From: Gammaproteobacteria bacterium
Lineage (GTDB): Bacteria > Pseudomonadota > Gammaproteobacteria > Competibacterales > Competibacteraceae
Direction of reading: 5' to 3'
DNA: 64,000 nt
Assembly: GCA_024234995.1 (NCBI GenBank)
Contig: JACKNF010000002.1
Coordinates: 270,001-334,000 of the forward strand
The notes below the pieces were generated by a model, which did no database searches, had not been told where the DNA came from, and worked only from the letters and a program-made list of their open reading frames with translations. This document shows, in pieces, positions 63,968-64,000 of this stretch. Numbering within the stretch: the first letter of the stretch is position 1; each line of letters begins with the position of its first letter. The translations under genes were made by a program, and so were the position numbers.

Positions 63968-64000
63968 GGATCGTCCTTTGGATAAGTTTAGACGGGTTTG

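Overview
The window reads as a chromosomal segment of a gammaproteobacterium. The rRNA, FieF, RraA, PtsP, HflD next to MnmA, RdgC, RelA and an Rnf complex in the order A-B-C-D-G-E are all gammaproteobacterial in style. A phasin, a complete methylmalonyl-CoA mutase module, a K+-type membrane pyrophosphatase and Rnf together suggest a polyhydroxyalkanoate- and propionyl-CoA-handling organism such as a Competibacter-like glycogen-accumulating bacterium. That taxonomic reading is inference from gene content, not a search result. I see no phage, no insertion sequence and no tRNA gene.

Layout. 1-2.47 kb: 3' part of a 23S rRNA, a 5S rRNA and a terminator. 2.47-10.65 kb: a BrkB-type membrane protein, a very large TIR-CHAT-NTPase-TPR protein, an Hsp20 gene behind a textbook sigma-32 promoter, and PtsP. 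11-12.6 kb: FieF and RraA. 12.8-22.9 kb: propionyl/methylmalonyl-CoA block (a VOC protein resembling methylmalonyl-CoA epimerase, divergent from mutA-mutB; then MeaB, a malyl-CoA lyase of the Chloroflexus type and an iron-type alcohol dehydrogenase). This block is interrupted by a markedly AT-rich HD-GYP gene. 22.9-28.7 kb: small enzymes and a pair of overlapping membrane-associated GTPases. 28.8-33.8 kb: SbcD-SbcC nuclease. 33.8-37.3 kb: three frameshifted genes in a row (membrane protein, GAF sensor protein, UppP), which is either real decay or uncorrected sequence. 37.4-45.3 kb: DUF4124, DUF423, HAD dehalogenase, DUF938 methyltransferase, pyrophosphatase, CBS protein, lone ABC ATPase, Nudix and ArgF. 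45.4-50.6 kb: rnfABCDGE. 50.8-56.8 kb: two small proteins, a degenerate CRISPR-like repeat cluster, and a full branched-chain amino acid ABC transporter. 56.8-64 kb: coiled-coil protein, RdgC, phasin, MnmA-HflD, RelA and a c-type cytochrome lipoprotein.

How the genes fit together. MutAB, MeaB and probably the VOC protein interconvert methylmalonyl-CoA and succinyl-CoA, while the malyl-CoA lyase can make or break beta-methylmalyl-CoA using propionyl-CoA and glyoxylate. The pyrophosphatase and Rnf are alternative ion pumps that conserve energy from pyrophosphate and from ferredoxin/NADH. The phasin covers storage granules. RelA and PtsP are nutrient-stress regulators.

The strongest candidates for something undescribed are the TIR-CHAT-NTPase-TPR protein, whose TIR glutamate is intact but whose CHAT histidine is replaced by tyrosine, and the four 37-nt CRISPR-like repeats with unusually short linkers directly upstream of the livJ start. 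Start codons were moved from the longest reading frame wherever a ribosome-binding site or family alignment favoured a later start.
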